From: Aerococcus christensenii
GTDB taxonomy: Bacteria > Bacillota > Bacilli > Lactobacillales > Aerococcaceae
Length of the DNA stretch: 64,000 bases
Assembly: GCF_001543105.1 (NCBI RefSeq)
Contig: NZ_CP014159.1
Location: 434,001-498,000 of the forward strand
Direction: 5' to 3'
The position numbers and the translations under genes are program-made. Within the stretch, counting starts at the first letter, position 1. Every line of letters begins with the position of its first letter. The notes beneath the pieces were generated by a model. The model saw only the letters and a program-made list of their open reading frames with translations, searched no databases and was not told the origin of the DNA. Positions 36,573-45,499 of this stretch are shown one piece after another.

Positions 36573-36752
36573 TATACAAAATAAGTGCCTCCCTAAAAAG
36601 CTTGTCACTCTCTTCTTGTCGTTTTTAATATTCCTTTAGCCATCGCCTTTTCGAGTTTTATTATTTTGTTGCCTTTATATACAAAAAGTGTTCTTTTTAA
36701 AGTGGATAGTATTTATTTTTAACTTTATTTTTCTCGATTCCAAACAAAAAAC

Positions 36753-36783
36753 GTCAAACAAATTAGCAAAAGTTTTGTTTGAC
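36753..36783. terminator. Terminator after the cobalamin adenosyltransferase pseudogene
   Basis: A perfect 10-bp stem (36753-36762 with 36774-36783), 11-nt loop and T-runs on both sides. Confidence 0.75.
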
Positions 36784-36823
36784 ATTTTTTCCTTATTCAG
36801 ATTATATCAGGAGATCTCCTCCT

Positions 36824-37406
36824 CTAATCTGCAATATCTTCTTTACTAATATCATTATGAAATACTGCTTGTCCATTATGATAAATCGTTTCTGGATAAT
36901 TTTCTTTAGCATTCAGCAAACGTGCAAGGGCAAAAAAATAATCAGATAGTCGGTTAACAAATTTTATAGCGACCTGATTGGTAGGCATCGTCCACTAAAA
37001 AGTAATCATTTCTCGTTCTGCTCGACGTGCAACGGTTCTCACCAAGTGTGCCATACTTGCCGCCAAGCATCCCCCAGGTAATACAAAGGTACTGACTTCT
37101 GGCGGGATTTGAGCGTACACATCGATTCTTTCCTCAAGCCAATCCAACACTTTCCTGTTTTAACCGATAAACTGACGGGCCCTCTGGTGTCGCAATATCA
37201 TTCCACAATCAAACAACAACTGTTGAATCTGTTCAAGTTCTTGTTTTAAGGCTTTGTCTTCTATCAAAGCTCCCAATACGCCTAAAGCGCTATTCAGTTC
37301 ATCAATCGTTCCATATGCTTTTACACGATCATCATCTTTAGGCACACGTTGTCCCCCCCACTAAGCTAGTAAATCCCTTATCACCTGTTCTCGTATAAAT
37401 TTGCAT
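36824..37406 (-). pseudogene. Decayed cob(I)alamin adenosyltransferase (PduO type)
   Basis: The frames joined together give a PduO-type ATR, which transfers adenosyl from ATP to cobalamin. The start is MQIYTRTGDKGFTSL, then VPKDDDRVKAYGTIDELNSA, then STFVLPGGCLAASMAHL with VARRAERE, and the end FVNRLSDYFFALARLLNAKE. At least four lesions are seen: an extra G in a seven-G tract (minus strand, near 37352-37358), a lost base after the DCG codons (near 37200), a two-base loss near 37150, and an in-frame TAG near 37004. The original RBS (AGGAGG) before the start at 37406 is still present. The number of lesions makes sequencing error an unlikely explanation. Confidence 0.85.
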
Positions 37407-37593
37407 ACTTCAACCTCCTATAAATTCCTACTAAGCTAGATTCATAACGATTACCCTAATTCCTCAGGCCTGTCTAAATTTTCTAACTTAAGATGTTCTT
37501 CTCTGTCATCATAACACGCTTCCTTCGTAAAAATCCTCAAAAGACATCGATTAGAAGTGGAAACCATTTTCCACTTGATCGCTTTCATTCCTT

Positions 37594-37627
37594 AAAAAAC
37601 ATCGTATTCCGAGCAGATGCGATGTTT
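37594..37627 (-). terminator. Terminator after the nucleoside hydrolase gene
   Basis: A stem AAACATCG/CGATGTTT (37597-37604 with 37620-37627) followed in minus orientation by a T-run. A second hairpin (37555-37576, 9-bp stem, 4-nt loop) lies just beyond. Confidence 0.7.
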
Positions 37628-37665
37628 GCTGACTATAATCCTGTAAAATTTTCGACTTTTCAAAC

Positions 37666-38586
37666 CTATTTGCAATTAATAATTCTTTCCCGAATCCATT
37701 GCTTGAATCCTTGACGATCAATCGTCACTGGAACAACACAATTGGCTGGGCGATCTGTCTTATGTTTAAGGTCTACCACCGTTTGCCCATAGGTTAATGG
37801 AGATACTAATTCAACTTCTACATTACATTCTTTTTCTTCAAATAGTTCTGGTGCTAAAAGATAGCATACAGCCGTTGGGTCATACATTTCCCATTCACCA
37901 TCTTGAAGAGAAGAACGATAGTGCTTTAGCATAGCATTAAGCATCTTACCGGTTTCACTATGTTGTGCCCAATCTTCTGCTTCTGCTGGACTCACTGTTG
38001 CGATGTTGCCAATATCCAAACCTACCATTACCGTAGTTAGAGAGGATCGGAAAACCATTTGAGCGGCCTCAGGGTCCGTCCCAATGTTAAATTCATCCAT
38101 CACATGTTTATTCCCACGGTTGAAAGATCCGCCCATGATAATAATTTTTTCAATCTTTTCTTTGACTTCTGGGAACATAGTCAATAAAAGTGCAATATTA
38201 GTCTGTGGGCCCACAGCAACAATCGTGATTTTTTCATCACTTTCCATTAACACGCGGCGCATTGCGAGTACCGCATGTTCGTCCAATAATCGTGATAAAT
38301 CAGGAGCAGGGAATTCATAGCCATCCATACCGGATTCACCATGCACATCTGAAGCATCTTCAAACTCTGCCAATAACGGACCATGATTTCCAGCAGCTAC
38401 AGGAACATCTTTCCCGAAAAATTCCACTAATTTCACAGCGTTCGCTGCTGTTTTTTCTAAAGCAACATTTCCACCAATTGTTGTAATTAACTTAAGGTCC
38501 ACTTCTTCTGCATTCAAGAGAATAGATAAAGCAATCGCATCATCAATCCCTGGGTCTGTATCAAAAATAACCGGTATCTTTTTCAT
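37666..38586 (-). CDS. Inosine/uridine-preferring nucleoside hydrolase
   Basis: A 306-residue enzyme of the IUNH family that splits ribonucleosides into base and ribose. The calcium-binding N-terminus IFDTDPGIDDAIAL is intact, as are AAGNHGPL, VDVHGESGMDGYEF-like DVHGESG, IIIMGGSFNRGN and the C-terminal YDPTAVCYLL, whose Asp completes the metal site. Ribokinase lies in the same direction 200 bp upstream with a remnant between them, so the unit would salvage nucleosides and phosphorylate the released ribose. Confidence 0.92.
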   Translation of the reverse strand: MKKIPVIFDTDPGIDDAIALSILLNAEEVDLKLITTIGGNVALEKTAANAVKLVEFFGKDVPVAAGNHGPLLAEFEDASDVHGESGMDGYEFPAPDLSRLLDEHAVLAMRRVLMESDEKITIVAVGPQTNIALLLTMFPEVKEKIEKIIIMGGSFNRGNKHVMDEFNIGTDPEAAQMVFRSSLTTVMVGLDIGNIATVSPAEAEDWAQHSETGKMLNAMLKHYRSSLQDGEWEMYDPTAVCYLLAPELFEEKECNVEVELVSPLTYGQTVVDLKHKTDRPANCVVPVTIDRQGFKQWIRERIINCK

Positions 38587-38629
38587 TCGTAATCCTCCTA
38601 AAATCTGACTTCTTTTGATTTAACTTTTC

Positions 38630-38779
38630 CTACACTAAAAATCCAACAATAATTGCTGTTACCATAGAGATTAGATTCGAAATGAAGACAATCTCTAAAG
38701 AGACTTTGGCAATCACTGAGTCTTGGTGGTCATCAACGGCTTTAATGCCTCCGACTTTATCTCAGCTCATATTCTTCAT
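38630..38779 (-). pseudogene. Remnant of a membrane protein gene between ribokinase and nucleoside hydrolase
   Basis: A 49-codon frame starting ATG at 38779 reads MKNMS, then a TGA, then DKVGGIKAVDDHQDSVIAKV and a hydrophobic end (IVFISNLISMVTAIIVGFLV) before a stop at 38630. The hydrophobic tail looks like the last membrane helix of a transporter. Its place between rbsK and the nucleoside hydrolase suggests a lost nucleoside or ribose permease. I cannot identify the family. Confidence 0.45.
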
Positions 38780-38788
38780 GCCAGCTTT

Positions 38789-39721
38789 CTAAGACTTTTC
38801 TTGTGGTGATTCTAACCTTTCTATAATCTGATCCAAACCTGGCATTGCTGCTTGTGGCCCATAACCTTCTGTCGATAGAGAAGCCCCCACAGTTGCGAAA
38901 CGAATAGCTTTCTCCAAGCTCTCTCCTCTAGCAACTAAGCTGGCTAAAATTCCATTGAATGTATCTCCTGCTCCAGTGGTGTCCACAACATCCACGTTAA
39001 TAGCCGGGAACATATGAACCTGACCCTCTATAACCGTCAGTGAGCCTTCACTCCCCTTAGTTAAAATCAATTGTGTATCGTTTTGTTGCACCCAATCCAC
39101 CATCGCTGCTTTGAATTCTTCACGCGTCGTTAATTTTCTACCAATTATATTTTCAAATTCGGTTTCATTAGGCGTCACTATGTCCACATATGGCAATAAA
39201 TCATTAACAATTGGATGATAAGGCGCTGGGTTTAAAATGTTGATTACCTTTAATCCCTTAGCTTTCCGTAAAGCATACTCCAAATCTGAAAAATTCGTTT
39301 CCAATTGCGTTAATAAAACTCTCTTTCCAGGAAGTTTTTTATCAATGGCTTGCCGCGTTTGTTCATTAGCCACCTTATTTGCTCCATTAGCTACAACAAT
39401 AGAGTTATCCCCTTGTATTTTTAAAACTGTAGCCATTCCTGTATGAGCACCTTTTAACATCATAATTGTATCCGTCGGTAGACCTACTTGTCCGAGCTGT
39501 CTAATAGCAGTCTGTCCAAAAGAGTCCTCTCCTACACAGGCAATAAAATCTGTCCCTTGAGAGATCTTATACGCTGCCACAGCTTGATTGGAACCTTTGC
39601 CCCCTAATTGATAATCTACTCCTTCGCTAAGAATAGTTTCTCCAATTCGAGGTAATTGATTGACCTTCAATGAAATGTCCATATTAATACTTCCCAATAC
39701 AAGCACATCGCTTTTGCTCAT
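38789..39721 (-). CDS. rbsK: Ribokinase
   Basis: A 310-residue PfkB-family kinase that makes ribose 5-phosphate from ribose and ATP. Motifs are VLGSINMDISLKVNQLPRIGET, YQLGGKGSNQAVAA (substrate site), NILNPAP, TPNETEFENI and the catalytic DTTGAGDTFNGILAS with the Asp of GAGD as base. The ATG at 39721 is preferred to the GTG at 39730, which sits only 1 nt from the AAGGAG RBS. It is transcribed toward the remnant and the nucleoside hydrolase. Confidence 0.93.
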   Translation of the reverse strand: MSKSDVLVLGSINMDISLKVNQLPRIGETILSEGVDYQLGGKGSNQAVAAYKISQGTDFIACVGEDSFGQTAIRQLGQVGLPTDTIMMLKGAHTGMATVLKIQGDNSIVVANGANKVANEQTRQAIDKKLPGKRVLLTQLETNFSDLEYALRKAKGLKVINILNPAPYHPIVNDLLPYVDIVTPNETEFENIIGRKLTTREEFKAAMVDWVQQNDTQLILTKGSEGSLTVIEGQVHMFPAINVDVVDTTGAGDTFNGILASLVARGESLEKAIRFATVGASLSTEGYGPQAAMPGLDQIIERLESPQEKS

Positions 39722-39900
39722 CTTTTTCACACTCCTTAACCCTCAAAAATTATAATTGATTTTGACTGAAACGTAAACGTCTTTTACTGAAAAGAATCCT
39801 ATTCCTTATTATCCTACAATAAATTTTCACAAAGGAGAAAGCAAAAGTAGTCCCTCCAAAACCACAACAACTGTACCCTAACATTGGCAACTTCTCATAA

Positions 39901-39932
39901 AAATAAAAATCCCCCGCCTTCAGACGAGGGAT
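39901..39932 (-). terminator. Terminator after the lipoate ligase gene
   Basis: On the minus strand ATCCCTCG pairs with CGGGGGAT (one G-T pair) over an 8-nt loop and is followed by a T-rich tail. Confidence 0.75.
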
Positions 39933-39962
39933 ATTATAAATAAGTCACTTTTACTTATACTC

Positions 39963-40976
39963 TTAGGCTTTTTGGAAGACGATATCCACTAATTCTTCAG
40001 GGGTAATGTCACCAAGATATTTCTTAAGATCTACACCTTGAAGAGCTTCTACCATGTCTTTCTTATCATATTTTACACCCACTAATTTTTCTTCAACATC
40101 AGAGATTTCTCCTAAACCAAAGAAGTCCCCGTAAATCTTAGCGGCTGTAATATGACCACCGCTCACATTCAAGCGTAAGTCAACGAAGCCAAATGGGAAT
40201 TTGTGACTGCCCGAAACATCAAAATCAGGAGATTGGCCATAGTTCCAATTCCAATTTCCCATACGTTCAGCATGCAATTTCTTAACACCTTCCCAAATTT
40301 CATCTGTTAGATGGAATTCTGGCACTTCTTCTCTTGAAGAGACACCGAATATCTCAAGTAAAATACGGTCACGAAATTCTTCTGTAGAAAGATTCCGATA
40401 CTCAGGATCAACAAAAGGCTTGATGTTTGTGACACGCGAGCGAACAGACTTAATTCCTTTCGATTCAAATTTTTCCTTACGAGGTTTTAGGGCATTATTA
40501 ACTTCATTGAGGTCTGCATCGAATAAAATCGTTCCGTGTGCAGTCATCCGCCCATTCTTCGCATACATAGCGTTACCTGAGAACTTCTGATCTCCAATCA
40601 CAAGGTCATTTCTCCCTTTGAGCGCAGCCCCTTTCACACCCATTTTATGCAAAGCGTCAATGACAGGTTTAGTAAAACTTTCAAAATCGCGGAAGCTTCC
40701 ATCATCATCTTTAATAAAGCAGAAGGAGAAATTCCCACGATCATGGTAAACAGCTCCCCCGCCAGACATCCGACGCACTACCTTTATGTGATGCTCGTCA
40801 ACGTAAGGTTGATTGATTTCTTCATAAGTGTTTTGATTGCGACCAATAATAATCGACGGATCGTTAATATAGAACAAAAGAATAGGTTCGTCGACTAAAC
40901 GATTTTCAACTAAATAAGTCTCTAAAGCAATATTCATATCTGCATCATAACAATTGCCATTATCTACAAAAATCAT
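39963..40976 (-). CDS. lplA: Lipoate-protein ligase A
   Basis: A 337-residue two-domain ligase. It activates lipoate with ATP and attaches it to lysines of 2-oxoacid dehydrogenase E2 or GcvH. Seen are ALETYLVEN, LFYINDPSIIIGRNQNTYEE, RRMSGGGAVYHDRGNFSFCF (lipoyl-adenylate loop), KFSGNAMYAKNGRMTAHGTILFD split over two strands, and the C-terminal accessory domain. The ATG at 40976 is 7 nt after a GAGG. The ATG at 40988 would place that RBS inside the gene. Confidence 0.93.
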   Translation of the reverse strand: MIFVDNGNCYDADMNIALETYLVENRLVDEPILLFYINDPSIIIGRNQNTYEEINQPYVDEHHIKVVRRMSGGGAVYHDRGNFSFCFIKDDDGSFRDFESFTKPVIDALHKMGVKGAALKGRNDLVIGDQKFSGNAMYAKNGRMTAHGTILFDADLNEVNNALKPRKEKFESKGIKSVRSRVTNIKPFVDPEYRNLSTEEFRDRILLEIFGVSSREEVPEFHLTDEIWEGVKKLHAERMGNWNWNYGQSPDFDVSGSHKFPFGFVDLRLNVSGGHITAAKIYGDFFGLGEISDVEEKLVGVKYDKKDMVEALQGVDLKKYLGDITPEELVDIVFQKA

Positions 40977-41132
40977 AAAAAACCTCATTTCTTTTTTTAC
41001 AACGCAATAAAACTCACCAATTCTTATTATACCATGTTTTTCTGATTATGAATACGCTTTATTTTAGGAATACCTTCTATAGAAAATAGTTTTTTTATCT
41101 TCTTGCTTAATTAAACGCCTCTCTATCAAAAA

Positions 41133-41155
41133 AAGAAACGTCTGTCACGTTTCTT
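41133..41155 (-). terminator. Terminator-like hairpin without an intact gene upstream
   Basis: A 9-bp perfect stem (41133-41141 with 41147-41155), 5-nt loop and seven T in minus orientation. Since pht has its own terminator at 41655, this one would end a transcript that begins inside 41160-41650. Confidence 0.7.
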
Positions 41156-41654
41156 CATGTCAATAAACAATCCCTCTCTTTTTATCAATCAGCTATCCAC
41201 TGAAAAGAGAGGGATGGGTAGATAAGAAAAGAGGGGGGAATTAATCACTAGTCCGTTTGAAACCTATTAAAAATACAAACGATGCATAAGATTTGTCACT
41301 AGTTGGGGAAATTAATTCCTACAGGTAACTGATTCCTTACAGTTTCATCTGCTAATAATCAAAGACATTCTCCAATACCCTGTATCTCCCTTTCTTACCT
41401 TTTGGTGAAACGATTTCTCGCCTAACTACCAGTCTAGCATGTTTTTCCTTTTTGTGGGCTCCCTAATTCAAAAAAATGGCACATTTTTCATTAATTTCCT
41501 TTATTTGAGACAAACTGAACTTGTAGGGGTGTAACCTGCTCTGTTGGTCAGTTCATTCCTCTGAGTCGGCTTTGTACTCTACTTTTATGCTCAACCAGTA
41601 CCACAACTTTAAGTAAAAATGTAAACTATCTTCTCATTAAAAGCCTTCCATCAT

Positions 41655-41687
41655 AAAAAAGCGTTGAATTTATATCAACGCTTTTTT
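41655..41687 (-). terminator. Terminator after the pht gene
   Basis: A 13-bp stem (41655-41667 with 41675-41687), 7-nt loop and T-run. It ends the adcA-pht operon. Confidence 0.9.
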
Positions 41688-41707
41688 ATTTTAAGAGGAA
41701 GCGATCT

Positions 41708-44533
41708 TTATCCTTTAGATTTCTCAATCACTTCTGCTGTGTCCTTTCCTTTATCTGATGAAGGAGAAGGAATTGCTTCTTCTTGAGAAGCGTTGGTTGT
41801 CTGGCTTTTATCCTGAGCTGAATCTTTTTCTGACTCTAGCTTCTCATTAAAAGCCTCCTTAGATTCCTCTTTTGGTTGATCAGATGGCACCCCTTCTGAT
41901 TCTCCCTTTTTCTTCGTCTCTTCCTCTGTCTTTTCTTCAAATCTCAATTCGTAGAACCAAGCCTCCTCCCTTTGGAACACACGATAGCTATTATTCAATC
42001 CTGTAAAGTCTTTCTTTAAAGCTTCTTTAGCCGCTTTTTCTGCATTTTCCTTGCTAATATAACCAAGAGTATCATTATCTTCTGTAACGGTCACTTTTTG
42101 CCCATTCTTACGCATCCATTCTTCGACCTGTCGGAGTTCAAATTGTTCTAATTCTCCCAAGGGAATAAAATGTGTATGGCTGCCCTTATCTGTTACATGA
42201 GTAGCATTTACCCCATCAGATTCAACGCTAATAATTGAGTCTTTGGTGAAGGTATAATTATCGCTAGTGGTGTATGGCTTTCCGTCTAGTCCTTTATTAA
42301 ATTGTTTGATCCTGCGTCCATTGAAGGTTGCATAGCTAGGGACTTTTCCATAATCTTCACCAGGTTCCACTCCAAAGCCATTCTCCGGTGGCAATTTATA
42401 TTCTGGATGTTGAAGTAAATAACGCATAGAGGCTTTTGCCTTTTCGATCTTTTCTTGATCATTATTAAACCAAGTATTCAACAGGGAATCATCAATCGTA
42501 TGCCAATGGTTATAATGATAGACATAAAACTTGCCGTCCTTTTCATGGTGTGGGTAAGCTATTTGAATATTGATTTCTTTGAGTTCTTGAGCAGTGAAAA
42601 GGTTTTTCGGATATTCGGTTTTAGGCTTTGGAGTATCTGATTCCTTTTGATCCTCTTGGGATGGTTTCGACTCTGGACCTTTTTTATCCTCTTGGGATGG
42701 TTTCGACTCTGGACCTTTTTTACCCTCTTCAGACGGTGTCCATTTTTGCATGAGGTAATATTCCGCTAATTCGCGTTCTAATGCTGTTAAGCGTGATTTT
42801 TCAATCACATGATGGTGATCGCCGTGCGGAACGACATAAGCCGTTCTATTATTCGTTTCTTTTTCTACCATTTTCGGATCAAAGATGAGGTCCCCATCTC
42901 TTGTCCGTTGACTTTCAGGAAGACTCTTCAAATACGCATATTTTTCTTCTGGGGTCTTCCTTGAAACAGCAGGGGCATCTTCTTCCTTTGATTGCTCTTC
43001 TTGATCAGTCTCAGATTCCTCTTTATTGGATTCATCCGTCGAAGAAGAAGAGTCATGTTTATGTGCTAAATAAGCTCGAGCTGCCGCTAATTCTTCTTGA
43101 GAAAGATCTGCTTTAGGAACATAGTGTTTGTGATCTTCATGACGACAGATGTAGGCATCCCCCTCATCGGATAGAATACTTTCTGGGGTGAAAATATAAC
43201 CATCATCTGTCGTGTAGCGACCTTCTCTTCTTGCTTGAGTCACGGCATCATCCGTACTTTGAGATTGCCCTGTTCCTTCATCAGATGGTTGTGATGAATT
43301 CTCCTCACTGGTCTCCGTTGGACGGTCTGACGAGTCCTTTTGGTCTTCATCTTCTGTTGAAGTATTAGCATTGTCAGCTCCTTGATACACAAAATCTGGG
43401 CGATTTAAATGCGCTTCTGTTGCTGCAACTTCTAAATCAGACAATTGATCCAACGGAATCACATGGAAATGATCCCCATGAGGATGTACATATCCCATCG
43501 GTGTCCGCTTGGTCACTTTCATCGGATCAAACACTAACCCGTCTGGTTCAACATGGCGTTGATCCATCGGTAAGCTATACAATTGATCAAGCATTTTTTG
43601 AAGAGGATCTTGCACACTGGAAGAAGAGTCCTTTTGATCTTCTTGTTCGTTATTTGCTTGTCTTTCTTCACCATTTTGATCTTCTTGTTCGTTATTTGCT
43701 TGTCCTTCTTCACCATTATTCTCTACGAATTGACCATAACCGCTTTGTGCTAAACGTTGAGCGACATAGTCGTCATCTTGGCTAACAGCGGTCGTTCCTC
43801 CTTCATTTCCTACGCTACGTCCTGCCATATAGGCCTGCGCAGCTGCCAATTCAGCTGGCGAAAGGTCTGCTTTAGGGACATAATGGAAGTGGTCTCCATG
43901 TGAACAAATGTAAGCATCCCCTGCATCTTGAACAATAGAACCTACCGTGAACACATATCCATCATCTGTTGTATAGCGTCCTTGCGCTTTAGCCTGCGTT
44001 ACAGCTTGACTTTGTGCTTCCGACATTGGTTCGTCGCTACCACCGTGCTCTTTGACATTATGAAGTTTACGTTGTTCTTCAATTTGTTCCTTTGTTCGAA
44101 CATTTTTGGCATTCTTAGGATCTTTGAGGTAGAGGTAATATTTACCATTAACTTTAATAATGTAACCGTCTTGAACTTCATTAATAATATCTTCTTGACG
44201 TAATTGGTAATTAGGATCTTTCATCACCAATTCTTCACTAATAATGGCATCAAAAGGCACCTTGCCATTGTAATAGTGGAAGTGATCTCCATGTGAAGTG
44301 ACATAACCTTCATCTGTAATCTTAACAACAATTTGTTCCGCTTCAATCGCATCATCCGCATCCGACAAATTCTTAGCATCTGATTGTCCGGAGCCGTCGC
44401 TATCAATATATTGAACGCTACTTTGATCCGCCTTATTTTGTCCAATAACATAACCAGCATAGCCTGTTCCTCCTAAAAGAACGGCAGCCGCTGATGCCCC
44501 TAAGGCGAGCTGTTTTATTTTTTTAACTGGCAT
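41708..44533 (-). CDS. Histidine-triad surface protein (Pht family)
   Basis: A 941-residue exported protein with an N-terminal signal/anchor (about 1-30). Six HxxHxH motifs bind zinc: His81-86, 212-217, 352-357 and 570-575 of HGDHxH type, HEDHKH (465-470) and HYNHWH (673-678). A partial triad (SHTH) lies near 786. Acidic, Glu/Gln/Ser-rich linkers with short tandem repeats separate the modules, and the C-terminus is acidic. Pneumococcal PhtA/B/D/E proteins store zinc at the surface and hand it to AdcAII. Here the gene follows a zinc-binding lipoprotein gene by 12 bp in one operon under Zur-type boxes. No LPxTG sorting signal is seen. Confidence 0.9.
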   Translation of the reverse strand: MPVKKIKQLALGASAAAVLLGGTGYAGYVIGQNKADQSSVQYIDSDGSGQSDAKNLSDADDAIEAEQIVVKITDEGYVTSHGDHFHYYNGKVPFDAIISEELVMKDPNYQLRQEDIINEVQDGYIIKVNGKYYLYLKDPKNAKNVRTKEQIEEQRKLHNVKEHGGSDEPMSEAQSQAVTQAKAQGRYTTDDGYVFTVGSIVQDAGDAYICSHGDHFHYVPKADLSPAELAAAQAYMAGRSVGNEGGTTAVSQDDDYVAQRLAQSGYGQFVENNGEEGQANNEQEDQNGEERQANNEQEDQKDSSSSVQDPLQKMLDQLYSLPMDQRHVEPDGLVFDPMKVTKRTPMGYVHPHGDHFHVIPLDQLSDLEVAATEAHLNRPDFVYQGADNANTSTEDEDQKDSSDRPTETSEENSSQPSDEGTGQSQSTDDAVTQARREGRYTTDDGYIFTPESILSDEGDAYICRHEDHKHYVPKADLSQEELAAARAYLAHKHDSSSSTDESNKEESETDQEEQSKEEDAPAVSRKTPEEKYAYLKSLPESQRTRDGDLIFDPKMVEKETNNRTAYVVPHGDHHHVIEKSRLTALERELAEYYLMQKWTPSEEGKKGPESKPSQEDKKGPESKPSQEDQKESDTPKPKTEYPKNLFTAQELKEINIQIAYPHHEKDGKFYVYHYNHWHTIDDSLLNTWFNNDQEKIEKAKASMRYLLQHPEYKLPPENGFGVEPGEDYGKVPSYATFNGRRIKQFNKGLDGKPYTTSDNYTFTKDSIISVESDGVNATHVTDKGSHTHFIPLGELEQFELRQVEEWMRKNGQKVTVTEDNDTLGYISKENAEKAAKEALKKDFTGLNNSYRVFQREEAWFYELRFEEKTEEETKKKGESEGVPSDQPKEESKEAFNEKLESEKDSAQDKSQTTNASQEEAIPSPSSDKGKDTAEVIEKSKG
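42650..42721 (-). repeat. Two tandem 36-bp units in pht
   Basis: Units 42650-42685 and 42686-42721 are almost identical and encode two copies of a 12-residue segment with the core GPESKPSQED in a surface linker. Confidence 0.85.
43639..43722 (-). repeat. Two tandem 42-bp units in pht
   Basis: Units 43639-43680 and 43681-43722 differ at a few bases and encode two copies of a 14-residue acidic linker segment with the core QANNEQEDQ. Confidence 0.85.
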
Positions 44534-44545
44534 CTCATATCCTCC

Positions 44546-45481
44546 TTATTTTTCTTGTTTCAAAGCCTTATATAAGGTCTCTAAGTTGTCGTCTAAATTT
44601 TCAATCATATCTTTTTTATTTTTAGGATCGGCTTCTAAGGGACTTAATGTTTCAATCTTTGTTCCCGTTGCTTGAGCAATCACTTCTGCAATTTTTTTGG
44701 AAACCTTTGGTTCTACAAAAATCGTTTTGACTTGGTACTCTTTCACGAAGTCTTGAATTTCAGAAATTTTTTGAGCAGAAGGCTCTTGTTCAGGTGCAAT
44801 CCCCGAAATTCCTAATTGTTTCAAACCAAACCGATTCGCTAAATAGGAAAAAGCTGTATGTTGTGTCACAAAGGTTTTGTGTTCTAGACCTTTGAACTTG
44901 TCTTGATATTTATCCACAAGACCTTGGGCTTCTTTTTGAAATTTATCGGCATTTTTTTTATAGATGTCGGCATGATCTGGATCCATTTCACTTAATTTTT
45001 TGGCAATGGTTTGGGCTTCTTGACCAGCCAAGACTGGGTCTAACCAGGAATGAGGATCATAGAGTTTCTTTTCATCCATTCCTTCTGTTACTTCTACATT
45101 CTCTAAACCAGGCACTCGATCAAGTGTCAGATCTTCTGATCCTTCGATCACTTTCACGGAAGAGCCTTTAAGATTTTCTTTAAGATTTTTTGCCCAAGAT
45201 TCTAAAGTCCTAGAATGATAAACGAATACATCTGCCTTTTCAATATGAGCAATATCGTTAGCAGAGGGTTCAAACGAGTGAATCCCCGCTCCACTTTGAA
45301 TCATTTTAACGGTATTAATATCCCCGCTAACAGCTTTTACCATTTCATACACAGGATAGAAGGATGTGACAATATTTAATCCTTTCTTTTCCTCTTTATT
45401 TGTTGATTTCCCACATGCACTTAAACCGACCACTAACCCTAATAAACTAGCTAGCAGTACTATCTTTTTGAATACTTTCAT
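44546..45481 (-). CDS. Zinc-binding lipoprotein, AdcA/AdcAII (ZnuA) type
   Basis: A 311-residue cluster A-I solute-binding protein. A lipobox (GLSACG, Cys23) anchors it to the membrane. Metal ligands are visible: His near 68 (GAGIHSFEPS), His near 142 (LYDPHSWLDP), His near 206 (TQHTAFSYL) and an acidic residue near 281. The His-rich acidic loop of full-length AdcA and its ZinT domain are absent, so it resembles AdcAII/Lmb. It lies in one operon with the histidine-triad gene. No permease or ATPase of the same system is in the window, so it presumably feeds a transporter encoded elsewhere. Confidence 0.9.
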   Translation of the reverse strand: MKVFKKIVLLASLLGLVVGLSACGKSTNKEEKKGLNIVTSFYPVYEMVKAVSGDINTVKMIQSGAGIHSFEPSANDIAHIEKADVFVYHSRTLESWAKNLKENLKGSSVKVIEGSEDLTLDRVPGLENVEVTEGMDEKKLYDPHSWLDPVLAGQEAQTIAKKLSEMDPDHADIYKKNADKFQKEAQGLVDKYQDKFKGLEHKTFVTQHTAFSYLANRFGLKQLGISGIAPEQEPSAQKISEIQDFVKEYQVKTIFVEPKVSKKIAEVIAQATGTKIETLSPLEADPKNKKDMIENLDDNLETLYKALKQEK

Positions 45482-45499
45482 AATTCCTCCTTCGTTTAT

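Larger units (their letters stand above)
36453..36823. other. Intergenic region upstream of nrdF
   Basis: About 370 bp without a gene. It contains the nrdF leader and NrdR boxes at its left end and the pseudogene terminator at its right end. The T-rich middle part (36590-36740) shows nothing I can name. Confidence 0.55.
40977..41707. other. 730-bp gene-poor stretch with hairpins and a possible gene remnant
   Basis: No intact gene is seen. It holds the pht terminator (41655-41687), a terminator-like hairpin (41133-41155), a 13-bp perfect stem with 20-nt loop and no T-tail (41170-41182 with 41203-41215), and an 8-bp direct repeat TCACTAGT (41245-41252 and 41296-41303) between inverted GGAATTAAT/ATTAATTCC copies. 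A 36-codon open stretch on the minus strand (41352-41462, containing RREIVSPKGKKGRYRVLENV) may be the relic of an ATPase or DNA-binding protein. Confidence 0.5.

Noticed and set aside
37352..37358. Phase variation through the seven-G tract
   Set aside because: A one-base change there would not rescue the gene, because at least three further lesions lie downstream.
36753..37665. A mobile element around the adenosyltransferase pseudogene
   Set aside because: No transposase, terminal inverted repeats or target duplication are seen. The lesions are scattered small indels and a stop codon.
43420..43785. A 121-residue plus-strand frame inside the pht gene
   Set aside because: It is antisense of the acidic linker repeats, without RBS or recognisable domain.
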